Origin: Lewinellaceae bacterium
Lineage (GTDB): Bacteria > Bacteroidota > Bacteroidia > Chitinophagales > Saprospiraceae
Length of the DNA stretch: 64,000 bases
Reading direction: 5' to 3'
NCBI GenBank assembly: GCA_020636215.1
Contig: JACJYG010000005.1
Span: forward strand, 1,116,001-1,180,000
The position numbers were made by a program, and so were the translations under genes. A model generated the notes under the pieces. The model did no database searches, had not been told where the DNA came from, and saw only the letters and a program-made list of their open reading frames with translations. This document shows, one piece after another, positions 26,721-35,124 of this stretch (position 1 is the stretch's first letter; each line of letters begins with the position of its first letter).

Positions 26721-27976
26721 CACACCACTAGACATTTTGAAAAATCAAGCGATATTCACCTTGGGTGATTTTCCCCAAATAACGGGTGAATTGGATCAGA
26801 TTTAGGGCTTTTCGCCTGACAATATCGAGCCCTTTGAGGAACACCGATACGGCGCGGTATTCAAAGCCGGAGCGTTTATCCCGTACCCAGCGAATACCGT
26901 CGCGATATTCTTTGAGCAGCCCCTCCCGAATAGCCAGTATATAGACCAGTACAGCGATGGCCATCATCAAGTGGCGTTTTTCTTTGCCTTGTACATTCAT
27001 CGCTTCCAAATTCACCCCGTTACTTTTTAAATGCTTGAAGCACACTTCGATCTGCCAACGCCACTGGTACAGCCTGCTTGCCTGGGTAGGGCTGTGTAGG
27101 TTAGTTAGCAGATAAACCAGTTCGTCTTCCGCATCCGGGCGTGGGTTTTTCATCACAATATAGTGTAAATCCAGCTCGCCTATTTTTATCTTCTTGGACA
27201 CCTTTTTGCCTTTGGCCTTCTGCGCTGCTTTGTCCTTAAGTTGCTGCCAAGTACGTCCTCCATTAGCGTTGATCTCGTCGTGATAGATTCCCTCTTTTAC
27301 CCGAATAACAAAATACAAACCACTCTTGTCCAAGTACTTGAACCACCTCTTGCCCACATATTCCCGGTCTGCCAGCAGGGTCATACCACTTAGGTTATAT
27401 TTGTTCATCACTTCGTTGAGCATGGCTATTCGCTCTTCCTGGGAAGAATGCCCGGCCTTTGCCAAATCTTCCCACCAGATCGGAATCGCTACATCATCGA
27501 CCAAAACACACAAGGTCATTAAATGGATGGTTTCATTACCACAATCCCACTTGGTCCCATCCAGCAAAAGGTGCTTTAACTTCTTAGCTCCAAAACGCTT
27601 ACCCTGCTTAAAAAGGGCCAGCCAACACAAGGTGCGCAAGCCTTGCATCAACTGCTCATATTGTTGGCAATCTTGCTCGCTTAGCACCTTGCCTTGGTCG
27701 AAGTAACGTGTCAATAATTTATAATCAGCATGGGCGCTGGCTTGGCCAGAACCACGAACATGGGGTACACTGTTCTTCACCTTATTCAGGTTGACCGTAC
27801 CCGCCAACAGGATCGAATGACTGACGATCAAGGTGTTTTTAAGGGTATTTACGGGCAGTTCCAAGGTCTTTTCTGTATCTTGCTCAAGAAGCGTAAAGGC
27901 CGACATCTTTAATGGTTTTAGTCGACTTTAAAGATAGTTCACTTTACGCTTCTTTTTCAAAATGTCTAGTGGTGTG
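26721..27976 (-). mobile_element. IS4-type insertion sequence (1256 bp)
   Basis: Perfect 24-bp terminal inverted repeats (start CACACCACTAGACATTTTG) are flanked by a perfect 9-bp target duplication TCTTTCTTC (26712-26720 and 27977-27985). One intact transposase gene. Perfect ends, duplication and gene indicate a recent insertion. Confidence 0.95.
26728..27906 (-). CDS. IS4-type DDE transposase
   Basis: The 392-aa protein has a DDE fold with LLLDGTKWDCGN (first Asp), MTLLADREYVGKRWF (second Asp), and YQWRWQIEVCFKHLKSNG, the Y-(2)-R-(3)-E-(6)-K signature of IS4 relatives. It fills nearly the whole element, stopping 7 bp from the left end. All motifs are intact, so it should be active. Confidence 0.92.
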   Translation of the reverse strand: MSAFTLLEQDTEKTLELPVNTLKNTLIVSHSILLAGTVNLNKVKNSVPHVRGSGQASAHADYKLLTRYFDQGKVLSEQDCQQYEQLMQGLRTLCWLALFKQGKRFGAKKLKHLLLDGTKWDCGNETIHLMTLCVLVDDVAIPIWWEDLAKAGHSSQEERIAMLNEVMNKYNLSGMTLLADREYVGKRWFKYLDKSGLYFVIRVKEGIYHDEINANGGRTWQQLKDKAAQKAKGKKVSKKIKIGELDLHYIVMKNPRPDAEDELVYLLTNLHSPTQASRLYQWRWQIEVCFKHLKSNGVNLEAMNVQGKEKRHLMMAIAVLVYILAIREGLLKEYRDGIRWVRDKRSGFEYRAVSVFLKGLDIVRRKALNLIQFTRYLGKITQGEYRLIFQNV

Positions 27977-28236
27977 TCTTTCTTCCAAACTTTTTTAGCT
28001 ACTTGATATAGTTCATGTCCAAAAAAATTACAAATAATTCCGATAATGTAGGCGATTAAAAAAGCAAATAAAATTTCGCTCGTTGAAAAATCCTTGTAGG
28101 AGTTTGGTATATCTGATAAGGATTTTATTTCAGTTTTGTATGCAATACTAATTGACAACACAACTAATATTCCTGGAATCAAATATGCAAAAGTATCAAA
28201 GAAACTCAATCTTATTTTTTCCATTTAACTTCACAC

Positions 28237-29181
28237 TTAAAATTTTAAACTATAATTTTTTATAAAGAAGTCCATTTTTTCTGTTGGTTGATAAAAATTA
28301 CTCTTCCAATTTACCTTACCTACTTTAAAATCAATAGAATCCGATTCACTTAAACCGTCAAGACCATATCCCTTATATCTTACTGTGGGTCTTGATACAA
28401 CAATACTTTCTTTTACACTGTGTAATTCATATAAGTTATCAAATACACTGGGCTTGATGGCAATATTGTCAAACGCTCCTTTTGATGCAACACTTGGATA
28501 AAGAATAGCATCAATTGCTTGCCCCTCGTCTGTCCAAAAATTATATAGTATTTCATTCGCGAAAAAAGCACTAAATATATAATTATCTGGAATGTTTCTG
28601 TCTACTTTTTTCTTAAACTCATCAGCAGCGAATTCATTTTTCAAGTCTATTTGTCGAAATACATTTTTCGGATAATGTTTTGAGAGGTTCTTGTATTGCG
28701 TTTCAAATAACCTCATATTCAAATTCACACTTCCATCTTCTAATTCCCAACGTTTAAAAATAGGTGAATAAATTAGATTGTCATCCTTTTTTAATTTCCA
28801 TGTACTTATGCATATCAAATCTCCAATATCAGGCTTCATTTCATTTAGAGTGGTTAACATGTCGAATGTACCATAAAGAACACTTTGATTTTTCAGATTT
28901 GCTCTTCCATAATTTTTGACGTATTTAGCAGGTGGATATTTTAAATGGGAGATTTCAGTAATCCTTCTATTTTCCGATAGTATACTTTTATTTATCGTTA
29001 TTCGTTTAATATCATCGAATTTGCCTTCATGAGTTAAAAAAGACCTAAAAGTGAATATGTTTGACAAGTCCTTAAATATTAATTCAGCATCAAAATATTG
29101 AAGCCCTGTTTGACTTACAATTCTTAACCTATCTATTTCTTCTTTGAACGATTTAACATCTTCTTCTGTACAATCTACCAT
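28237..29181 (-). CDS. RES-domain-like protein
   Basis: Start set at 29181 (MVDCTEEDVKSFKEE); codons upstream to 29271 lie in attC site 8. Residues about 75-280 resemble the RES domain: PPAKYVKNYGRANLKNQSVLYGT with the conserved Arg, LTTLNEMKP with the conserved Glu, and late AILYPSVASKGAFDNIAIKPS. RES proteins degrade NAD+ and act as toxins (Xre-RES pairs), but here the partner gene encodes a membrane protein instead of Xre. At 314 aa it is longer than typical RES toxins (about 150-200 aa). Family call by pattern; moderate certainty. Confidence 0.6.
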   Translation of the reverse strand: MVDCTEEDVKSFKEEIDRLRIVSQTGLQYFDAELIFKDLSNIFTFRSFLTHEGKFDDIKRITINKSILSENRRITEISHLKYPPAKYVKNYGRANLKNQSVLYGTFDMLTTLNEMKPDIGDLICISTWKLKKDDNLIYSPIFKRWELEDGSVNLNMRLFETQYKNLSKHYPKNVFRQIDLKNEFAADEFKKKVDRNIPDNYIFSAFFANEILYNFWTDEGQAIDAILYPSVASKGAFDNIAIKPSVFDNLYELHSVKESIVVSRPTVRYKGYGLDGLSESDSIDFKVGKVNWKSNFYQPTEKMDFFIKNYSLKF

Positions 29182-29213
29182 TTGAGTCTTGGTTTTCTTT
29201 TCTTTTTGATGGA

Positions 29214-29280
29214 AGCGAACGTCCAGCACATGCAGCGTGCCGCCGCTTAGGCGGGATGATTGCATGTGCATTGTTCAGTG
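29214..29280 (-). other. attC site 8 (orphan cassette)
   Basis: The core AGCGAAC (29214-29220) and GTTCAGTG (29273-29280) bracket stem GCACATGCA/TGCATGTGC with a nested GCCGC/GCGG(G) hairpin. It is nearly identical to site 10, the strongest evidence for a shared attC family. Confidence 0.8.
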
Positions 29281-29290
29281 CAGGCATTTT

Positions 29291-30100
29291 TTATTCAATC
29301 TGAAAATAATACTTGTTTAGCATTCTTCCGGAAATCCCCAGTTTTGAACTAATTGCAACTTTAGGAAGCCCTTGTTCTTTATATACCTTAATCTTGGACA
29401 TTATTTCCTTTTCCTTTTCTCCTAGCAGGTTCTTTTCAAAGAAAATATTTGCTTCGTCCTTAATTCTGTGTTTATTTAAAAATGCTGAATCTTTATCCAA
29501 TCCTTCAGATTTAAAAATTTCAGATAAAATAACATCTAATTTGTAAGGTGAAAATCTTATATAAAAGTAATCATCATGGGAAGCTAATTTTTTCCCTATT
29601 TCCTCTATTTTACTGTCTGGCAACATTTTTTCTTGAAAAAACAAATCGCTATTGTGTGTTTCTATTTCATCTTTGTTTACATTTTTAGAATAATAACTTT
29701 CGAATAAGCTATCTAAATCTTGAACAATTGTATACATATTCCACCGTTTTGAATATTCATAGATGATTCCGTCTTTTACCCAAGCAATTGTTATCTTTTC
29801 TAATTCTCCTTTTAGCTTTTTAAGCCTATAGTATTTAGAAATAGCTTCTTCTTTGAGTTCTTGATCACTAATCGATTCTATTAAGTCATCTTTAACATCT
29901 AAAGAAAGGTCAAAATAATATTCTGTAATAATGATATTTTTTACATTGTTTTTTGAAGCTATTTCCAAGAATGAATCTAAATCATTTTCTTTATTCCATA
30001 TCACTCTTGTTAGTCTTGTTTGTAATTCACCCCATATAACATTAATATGTTTTTCTTTACACCAATTTACAGTTGACTTTATTATTTCAGCTAAATCCAT
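29291..30100 (-). CDS. Cassette protein of unknown function with C-terminal HTH
   Basis: The 269-aa, lysine/glutamate-rich soluble protein is the sole gene of its cassette. The N-terminal half alternates helices and strands (VNWCKEKHINVIWGEL, NNVKNIIITEYYF, ITIAWVKDGIIYEYSKRWNMY). The last 35 residues (IKVYKEQGLPKVAISSKLGISGRMLNKYYFQIE) look like a resolvase-type helix-turn-helix, so nucleic-acid binding is likely. No enzyme motif is visible. I do not recognise the family. Confidence 0.72.
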   Translation of the reverse strand: MDLAEIIKSTVNWCKEKHINVIWGELQTRLTRVIWNKENDLDSFLEIASKNNVKNIIITEYYFDLSLDVKDDLIESISDQELKEEAISKYYRLKKLKGELEKITIAWVKDGIIYEYSKRWNMYTIVQDLDSLFESYYSKNVNKDEIETHNSDLFFQEKMLPDSKIEEIGKKLASHDDYFYIRFSPYKLDVILSEIFKSEGLDKDSAFLNKHRIKDEANIFFEKNLLGEKEKEIMSKIKVYKEQGLPKVAISSKLGISGRMLNKYYFQIE

Positions 30101-30187
30101 ATGTTTTCGATTTTTTTAAGCTTGCACTGAACGTCCCGCATACCTGACGTAGTCAGCTTTTGCTGGCTATGGGCAGGTATGCATTGT

Positions 30188-32163
30188 GTGTGCCTCGAAT
30201 GGGCATCGAAGAGGCCCGGGCGGTGCTATCGAAACAAAGATAGCCCAAAGCCGGAAATCTTTCACTCTGGGGAGATGGAAGTTCTCCTCACGCTAAAGTA
30301 AGTATGCGTGTAGCAAGCCGCAAGGGTTTCTGCCGTGAGGCGGAGTCTGAAGTAAGCGGGACTGCAAAAGCTGGCATGTACGGACAGGAACCGCATAAGA
30401 GGCATGGACGGGCCGTCAAGGTGGCACAACACACCGAAGGCAGAACTTACAGCAGCCCATCGATGTAGATGCGGGCAGGGTCAGCGGAAAGAGGATGCAC
30501 CTTACCGGGGGAGATCTGGGATTGCCGGAGGCGAAGCAGAGCGAACTTGTTTAGCAAGGGCTACCAGAAGTCAGCAGCGGCCATAGTAACGACTGGTTGA
30601 AATACCAGGCCCGTGAAGGGCCAAACATGGAACAGTCTGTCAGCGATTCGATTCTTCTGCCGAACTGGAAGCCGAACGGCGAATACTGGCAGGACGAACG
30701 GGTACAGGAAAAGACAGGACAAAACTTTTTACATGGAAAAGCGAAAAGACAATCTGATGCGCTGGGTGGTGGGCGGCCACGGTTTCGTGCGGGCCTATCA
30801 CTCGGTACTCCGCAACAAAGGCGCAGCGGGCGTGGACGGCATGCAAACGGAAGACCTCCGTCGTCACCTGGCCTTTCATTGGGAAAGCATCAAAACGGAA
30901 CTCTTGAACGGCGAATACCGTCCGCAATTGGCCAGGGGGGTGAAAATCCCCAAACCAAGCGGCGGGGTTCGACAATTGGGCATCCCCACCGTACTGGACA
31001 GGATGGTGCAACAGTCCATCCACCAGGTGCTAAGCCCAATCTGGGAGAAGGAGTTCTCTGTCTTCAGCTACGGATTTCGACCGAACCGCAGCGCACAGGA
31101 CGCCCTCCAACAAGCCGTCGAGTACATCAATTCAGGCCGGCAATGGGTGATAGATCTGGACTTGAAAAGCTTTTTCGACCGGGTCAACCACACCAAGCTG
31201 ATGGATTTGATCAGCCGGAAAGTAGCAGATAAAACATTGCTGCGACTGATACGGCGGTACCTCCGAAGTGGCATCATGGAAGGCGGACTGGTGCAAGCCC
31301 GCACGGAGGGCACGCCGCAGGGCGGGCCACTCAGCCCGTTGCTGTCCAACATTCTGTTAAATGAACTGGACAGTGAACTGGAAAAGCGGGGCCACAAATT
31401 CGTGCGCTATGCGGACGATTGCAGCATTTTCCTAAACAGCAAAAGGGCCGCCGAACGGGTACTGGCCAGCATCAGCCGTTTTCTGGAGAAGAAACTCCAC
31501 CTGGAGGTCAATCAAGAGAAAACGAAGATCGTGCGCCCGGTCAACTTCACCTTGTTAGGCCACGGTTTCGTACCGGCCTACAAGAAAGGCGAACGGGGCA
31601 AATACCAGCTGAACATCGCCAGGAAAAGTTGGGAACGGCTCAAGGGGAAAATCAAGGAAATCACCCGCAAGGCCACGCCGAAAACAGTACAGGAGCGAAT
31701 CGAGGCATTGAACCAACTCATGCGAGGCTGGGTCAATTACTTCAAGCATGCCACCGGGTACCAGAAGTTCAAGGATTTAGACGCCTGGATACGCTGCCGG
31801 CTGCGCTACTGTATCTGGAAGCAATGGAAACGGCCCAAACGCAGAATGCGGGCCTTTCTTCAGTTAGGCGTGGAAGCGAGTTGGGCGAGGCGATTTGCCT
31901 ACTCCCGCAAGGGCGGTTGGGCGATCGCCTGTAGTCCGATTATGGGCACCACGGTAACGGAAGCCCGGCTTCGGCAGAAGGGGTATATCCCGTTTTTGGA
32001 ATATTACCTCAATGTCAAGCACGGCGACAAAACCAGGCCCAAACCAAAGTAGAAAGTGAAGTTCGTTTCATGAACCGCCGTGTACGTGGTCCGTACGCAC
32101 GGTGGTGTGAGAGGGCAGAGGTGGCTAATCCATATTACTTTTGGTCACCTTTCCCTACTCGAT
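30188..32163 (+). mobile_element. Group IIC intron C inserted in attC site 9
   Basis: The 1976-bp intron starts GTGTGCCTCG after GCATTGT and ends CTCGAT before TAGC. Domain V is at 32073-32106 (CGC triad). It is a close relative of intron B, occupies the same position in a different attC, and lies in the same orientation against the cassette genes. The 5' region 30188-30732 is structured RNA with no convincing gene. Confidence 0.9.
30733..32052 (+). CDS. Group IIC intron reverse transcriptase/maturase (intron C)
   Basis: From MEKRKDNLMRWVVGGHGF this is a 439-aa protein with intact RT blocks (RNKGAAGVDGMQTEDL, FSYGFRPNRSAQDAL, DLKSFFDRVNHTKL, GTPQGGPLSPLLSN, FVRYADDCSIFLNS) and the X domain (GWVNYFKHATGYQ). 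The upstream ATG used in some annotations (30627, MEQS) is out of frame because an A-run at about 30708 has four A where intron B has three. The inner ATG therefore is either the natural start, or the only one left to this copy. Otherwise apparently functional. Confidence 0.87.
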   Translation: MEKRKDNLMRWVVGGHGFVRAYHSVLRNKGAAGVDGMQTEDLRRHLAFHWESIKTELLNGEYRPQLARGVKIPKPSGGVRQLGIPTVLDRMVQQSIHQVLSPIWEKEFSVFSYGFRPNRSAQDALQQAVEYINSGRQWVIDLDLKSFFDRVNHTKLMDLISRKVADKTLLRLIRRYLRSGIMEGGLVQARTEGTPQGGPLSPLLSNILLNELDSELEKRGHKFVRYADDCSIFLNSKRAAERVLASISRFLEKKLHLEVNQEKTKIVRPVNFTLLGHGFVPAYKKGERGKYQLNIARKSWERLKGKIKEITRKATPKTVQERIEALNQLMRGWVNYFKHATGYQKFKDLDAWIRCRLRYCIWKQWKRPKRRMRAFLQLGVEASWARRFAYSRKGGWAIACSPIMGTTVTEARLRQKGYIPFLEYYLNVKHGDKTRPKPK

Positions 32164-32201
32164 TAGCACCGAGTTTCCCCTGTTTTTCTAGTAATCATAC
32201 T

Positions 32202-33212
32202 TCATTTTTTCTCTATCAGCCGCTTTATTTCTAAGGGTACTTTTTCTAGTAGATCATTATATTTTTCTTGATTCGGGATTTGTTTATATACATTGGCTAT
32301 TCGAATCATATAGTCTTCTTCACCTGGTACTTCATCAACAATTTTATCCAATATTTCAAATCCTTCATCAAATCTTCTCAAATTAAGTAAAGCTATTCCT
32401 TTTGCTAAATAAGGTGTCCACCATCCTGAATCCGGGTTTCCAGAAATATAATCATCACAAATTTTAATTATTTCAACCGGATTTTTTTGTTTTTCTAACT
32501 CTGCTATTTTGTCAAATAAAATTGACTCTTTTGTACCTCCTGTAACACTTGTGGATGCTCCCTTCCTTACAAAATATGAACCATTGAAAAGTATTTTGTA
32601 CATATTGCCAGATTTCAACATGTCAACCTTGCTTTCCAAATTCCTTATTTGTTGGTCTTTCTCTTTTAGTCTTCTATTTATCTCATCAAGTTGTTTTGAT
32701 TCAACTACACCAAGCCCTTCGACAAAAGAATAATTATTCAGCATTTTTCTTATGCGCTCTTCAAAAAGAGAAAAATTCGATAATTCTTTTTCCTCAAAGC
32801 TAATAGTGGGGAAAACAATTTTAGTTGTAGCATTCTCATTTGAAATATTTACGCATTCGGACCTAAATTCAACCGTTTCTCTCAATGAGCTTGCAAAAAA
32901 TTCACCATAAATCACATAATCAACTTTTGCGGCTTTTAAAGCTATTATTTGGTGGTTGTTTACATCTCGTTGAAGATTTCGCTCATTTTGTATTTGAGCA
33001 AGTAGTTCACCAAGTTTTTCTCTTTCAACCAAAATTGGGGCATTATCCAAATTTGATAAAACACTTTCAAAACTCAACCTAAATTCTCTTCCTCTTGAAA
33101 AATTTTCATTGTTCTTCTTGAAGTCCAAGCATAGTACATTAATTGTCTCTTGAGAAAAAAGTAAGCCCTGTGTCAAGATCAATAAAACAGACAATAAAAA
33201 CTTCATATGCAT
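32202..33212 (-). CDS. Secreted CsgG-like/TPR protein
   Basis: The 336-aa protein begins with a signal peptide (MKFLLSVLLILTQGLLFSQ; ATG at 33206 or 33212, two codons apart). Residues 20-150 (INVLCLDFKKN, APILVEREKLGELLAQIQNERN, ALKAAKVDYVIYGEF) follow the CsgG/FlgO-like pattern of outer-membrane assembly proteins. A coiled coil (LDEINRRLKEKDQQIRNLESKVDML) and C-terminal TPR-like helices follow. It directly follows the lipoprotein gene with no gap, so the two act together at the envelope, perhaps as a secretion or sensing complex. Role unknown. Confidence 0.7.
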   Translation of the reverse strand: MHMKFLLSVLLILTQGLLFSQETINVLCLDFKKNNENFSRGREFRLSFESVLSNLDNAPILVEREKLGELLAQIQNERNLQRDVNNHQIIALKAAKVDYVIYGEFFASSLRETVEFRSECVNISNENATTKIVFPTISFEEKELSNFSLFEERIRKMLNNYSFVEGLGVVESKQLDEINRRLKEKDQQIRNLESKVDMLKSGNMYKILFNGSYFVRKGASTSVTGGTKESILFDKIAELEKQKNPVEIIKICDDYISGNPDSGWWTPYLAKGIALLNLRRFDEGFEILDKIVDEVPGEEDYMIRIANVYKQIPNQEKYNDLLEKVPLEIKRLIEKK

Positions 33213-33977
33213 TCACAATTTTGTTGTACAGTTTGGAATAAACCTAATCGGAAGACTTTCTTTGTCTTCAAAAAGTCCGAAAATTTCACATGTGTCCTTC
33301 GTACCCGTTATAATTAAAATGCTCTGCCTTTCATCAGCTTTTCTTTCTAAGAAAATTCTTAGATTTGTATCTGTCGAAGAAGGAAGTATTAATGCTTTTT
33401 CTCCATTCACAAATACATCTGAATACCCTTTGTATTTCTTTTCAAGATGAATAGAAATCTCAAAAAACGATTTTGGAATACTAGTTGTTTTTTCCTCTTT
33501 TGAAATATTATCCTTAACCTCAATTACATTCTGGTTATTTTCTAGAGTCATAAGCCGATTATGAAACAGCTTAACGCTATTAAGTATTTCCTTTTCTAAT
33601 TCCAGCTTTGTCGAATCGCTTAAATTGAATTCTAATAGCTTCAACTTGCCACATATGTCCTCTACTAAAATATTCCATTTTTGAACAAATTTCTCATCAT
33701 GTTTTATACTTCCGCTTGAGATTTCATTAGAGATTGATTCGAGTTGATTCTTTATGCTTGCATTTAATTTACCCTTGCCAATTTTCCTCATATAAGAATC
33801 TAATTCACCTCCAAGATTGACTTTAAAATCTATTTTAGATTCACTTCTAACTTCTTGGGTTTCATTAGTCCACCGAATTTTATTATATGGGCATTCTTCA
33901 GCTTCTTCATTACATGAGAGAACACAAATGCAAAAAATAAAAACTTGAATAACTCTATATCTTCTCATCTTAATCAA
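33213..33977 (-). CDS. Lipoprotein of unknown function
   Basis: The 254-aa protein has a lipoprotein signal ending FCICVLSC (Cys22). The mature protein contains a helical, charged region (residues 45-150, KIDFKVNLGGELDSYMRKIGKGKLNASIK) and a beta-rich C-terminus (GYSDVFVNGEKALILPSSTDTNLRIFL, then a hydrophilic stretch ending in CTTKL) resembling a PEGA-like or adhesion-type domain, without a firm match. First gene of the cassette; its stop abuts the start of the CsgG-like gene. Confidence 0.7.
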   Translation of the reverse strand: MIKMRRYRVIQVFIFCICVLSCNEEAEECPYNKIRWTNETQEVRSESKIDFKVNLGGELDSYMRKIGKGKLNASIKNQLESISNEISSGSIKHDEKFVQKWNILVEDICGKLKLLEFNLSDSTKLELEKEILNSVKLFHNRLMTLENNQNVIEVKDNISKEEKTTSIPKSFFEISIHLEKKYKGYSDVFVNGEKALILPSSTDTNLRIFLERKADERQSILIITGTKDTCEIFGLFEDKESLPIRFIPNCTTKL

Positions 33978-33991
33978 TTTTTAAGAATTGG

Positions 33992-34060
33992 TGCTAACGC
34001 CCAGCACATGCAGCGTGCCGCCGCATAGGCGGGATGATTGCCATGTGCATTGTTCGCTGC
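33992..34060 (-). other. attC site 10 (HNH cassette)
   Basis: The core TGCTAAC (33992-33998) and GTTCGCT (34052-34058) bracket stem GCACATGCA/TGcCATGTGC. The extra C in the + right arm equals an extrahelical base in the left arm when read with the genes. The central GCCGC/GGCGG hairpin is the same as in site 8. Confidence 0.82.
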
Positions 34061-34071
34061 TGTAGTTTTTT

Positions 34072-35094
34072 CTAATGAAATCTAGGAAAATAGTCTTCAT
34101 TGACTCCTTCACCTCTGTGATAGTCTCTATTTATTCTGTTTTCCATGAACTCTCTTAACCCTTGGTAGAGATTTTCTTTTTCCTCCTTTCTGTACTCAAT
34201 TCTTATAGTCTTCCAAGAAAGATCCATAAAAGGACCAATTTGAATCAACAAAACACCTTCATTTATTCTGAACCCTGGGAAAAGATATTTTCTTACCATA
34301 TCGAATAGATAGTTTGCAGCTCTTGTCATTTCGAGTGCTAAGTCTTCAACCAAGTAACAATGAAAGTCATACTTATCACCTAATTTTTGATATAGTTCAG
34401 GATTCCATTCATCAATCTTATAAAATTTCTTGGTCCAGATCATTCTGTTATCTTCATTTTCTTCATGATCAAATTTGTCTCTTACTGAATATTTTTCAAA
34501 AACTGAAATAAAATCATTAGCTACATATTTGAAATTATAAAATGCTCTCTCAAGCTCTGGATATCTTCCACTCCAAACTCTCGAAATAATAAATTCAATC
34601 AATTCTCGAAGTTTATTTAAATTACCTTGGTGTATAGAAGGTTGTCCACTTCCAAAGATAAATGACGTCCAACCTTTCCAATTATCAACCTCTGCAAGTT
34701 CAATAAATTTATCAACATATGAGGCGTAAATTTCTTCTTCTCTTAGTTTAGTAAAATCTTGGGATAGATTATTTTTCACCCAATCTTCATGTTCTCTTTT
34801 ATATTTATGAAGTTTTTCAACTGTATAAGTGGTTTCCTGATCATCTATCAATTTATGATGTATACTACATAGTAAAATTAAATTATTATATTTATCTCTT
34901 TCCTCAAATGGCAAATCTGATTTTCCTCTTGGCCCATTTTCTTTTCTGGCAATAATATGTGCCTCTTCTCCTATTACTGAAGCATCATCTGTTTCACTTT
35001 CATCCATTACCAATTCTTTTTTACAATTTGGAAATGCACACATGTTACCAGATCTGCCCCATAGCATTTTATGTGTCTTCAATGATATGCTCAT
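34072..35094 (-). CDS. HNH endonuclease domain protein
   Basis: Residues 1-115 of this 340-aa protein form an HNH nuclease: WGRSGNMCAFPNCKKELV (zinc or structural Cys pair), GEEAHIIARKENGPRG (first His) and YNNLILLCSIHHKLID (Asn, Cys, His-His). Residues 150-340 are a separate helical domain of unknown function (KGWTSFIFGSGQPSIHQ..., RYPELERAFYNFKYVANDFI), with no membrane segment. This layout is seen in restriction-like and phage-defence proteins, so DNA cleavage triggered by the C-terminal domain is a reasonable guess. It is the first cassette at the right end of the array. Confidence 0.85.
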   Translation of the reverse strand: MSISLKTHKMLWGRSGNMCAFPNCKKELVMDESETDDASVIGEEAHIIARKENGPRGKSDLPFEERDKYNNLILLCSIHHKLIDDQETTYTVEKLHKYKREHEDWVKNNLSQDFTKLREEEIYASYVDKFIELAEVDNWKGWTSFIFGSGQPSIHQGNLNKLRELIEFIISRVWSGRYPELERAFYNFKYVANDFISVFEKYSVRDKFDHEENEDNRMIWTKKFYKIDEWNPELYQKLGDKYDFHCYLVEDLALEMTRAANYLFDMVRKYLFPGFRINEGVLLIQIGPFMDLSWKTIRIEYRKEEKENLYQGLREFMENRINRDYHRGEGVNEDYFPRFH

Positions 35095-35124
35095 CTCATC
35101 TCTATCTTTTATATTTATCTATAG

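Larger units (their letters stand above)
26363..28224 (-). pseudogene. Membrane protein gene interrupted by an IS4-type element
   Basis: The 5' part (28224-27977, MEKIRLSFFDTFAYLIPGI... HELYQVAKKVWKKD) and 3' part (26720-26363, VIVQENFHLTDTEIHVLIRELS... EKAKVNKR) join in frame when the IS and one 9-bp duplication are removed. This gives a 198-aa protein with four predicted membrane helices: LIPGILVVLSISI, ILFAFLIAYIIGIICNFF, and two near IAIAMLISCF and IFLLFVSIVSTII. Each part still reads as an open frame, so a truncated N-terminal fragment could be made. It follows the RES-like gene with a 12-bp gap. The family is unknown to me. Confidence 0.85.
30126..32170 (-). other. attC site 9 (CsgG-like cassette), split by intron C
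   Basis: The core ACTGAAC (30126-30132), arm GTCCCGCATACCTG, loop, and arm CAGGTATGCATTGT end at 30187. The intron follows, then the right core T-AGCACC at 32164-32170. Without the intron the junction reads GCATTGTTAGCACC. Confidence 0.78.

Noticed and set aside
30597..31232. Second open frame overlapping the intron C RT, starting in the leader and containing MEQS
   Set aside because: It is the out-of-frame continuation of the leader after a 1-bp A-run difference; its sequence beyond that point is not RT.
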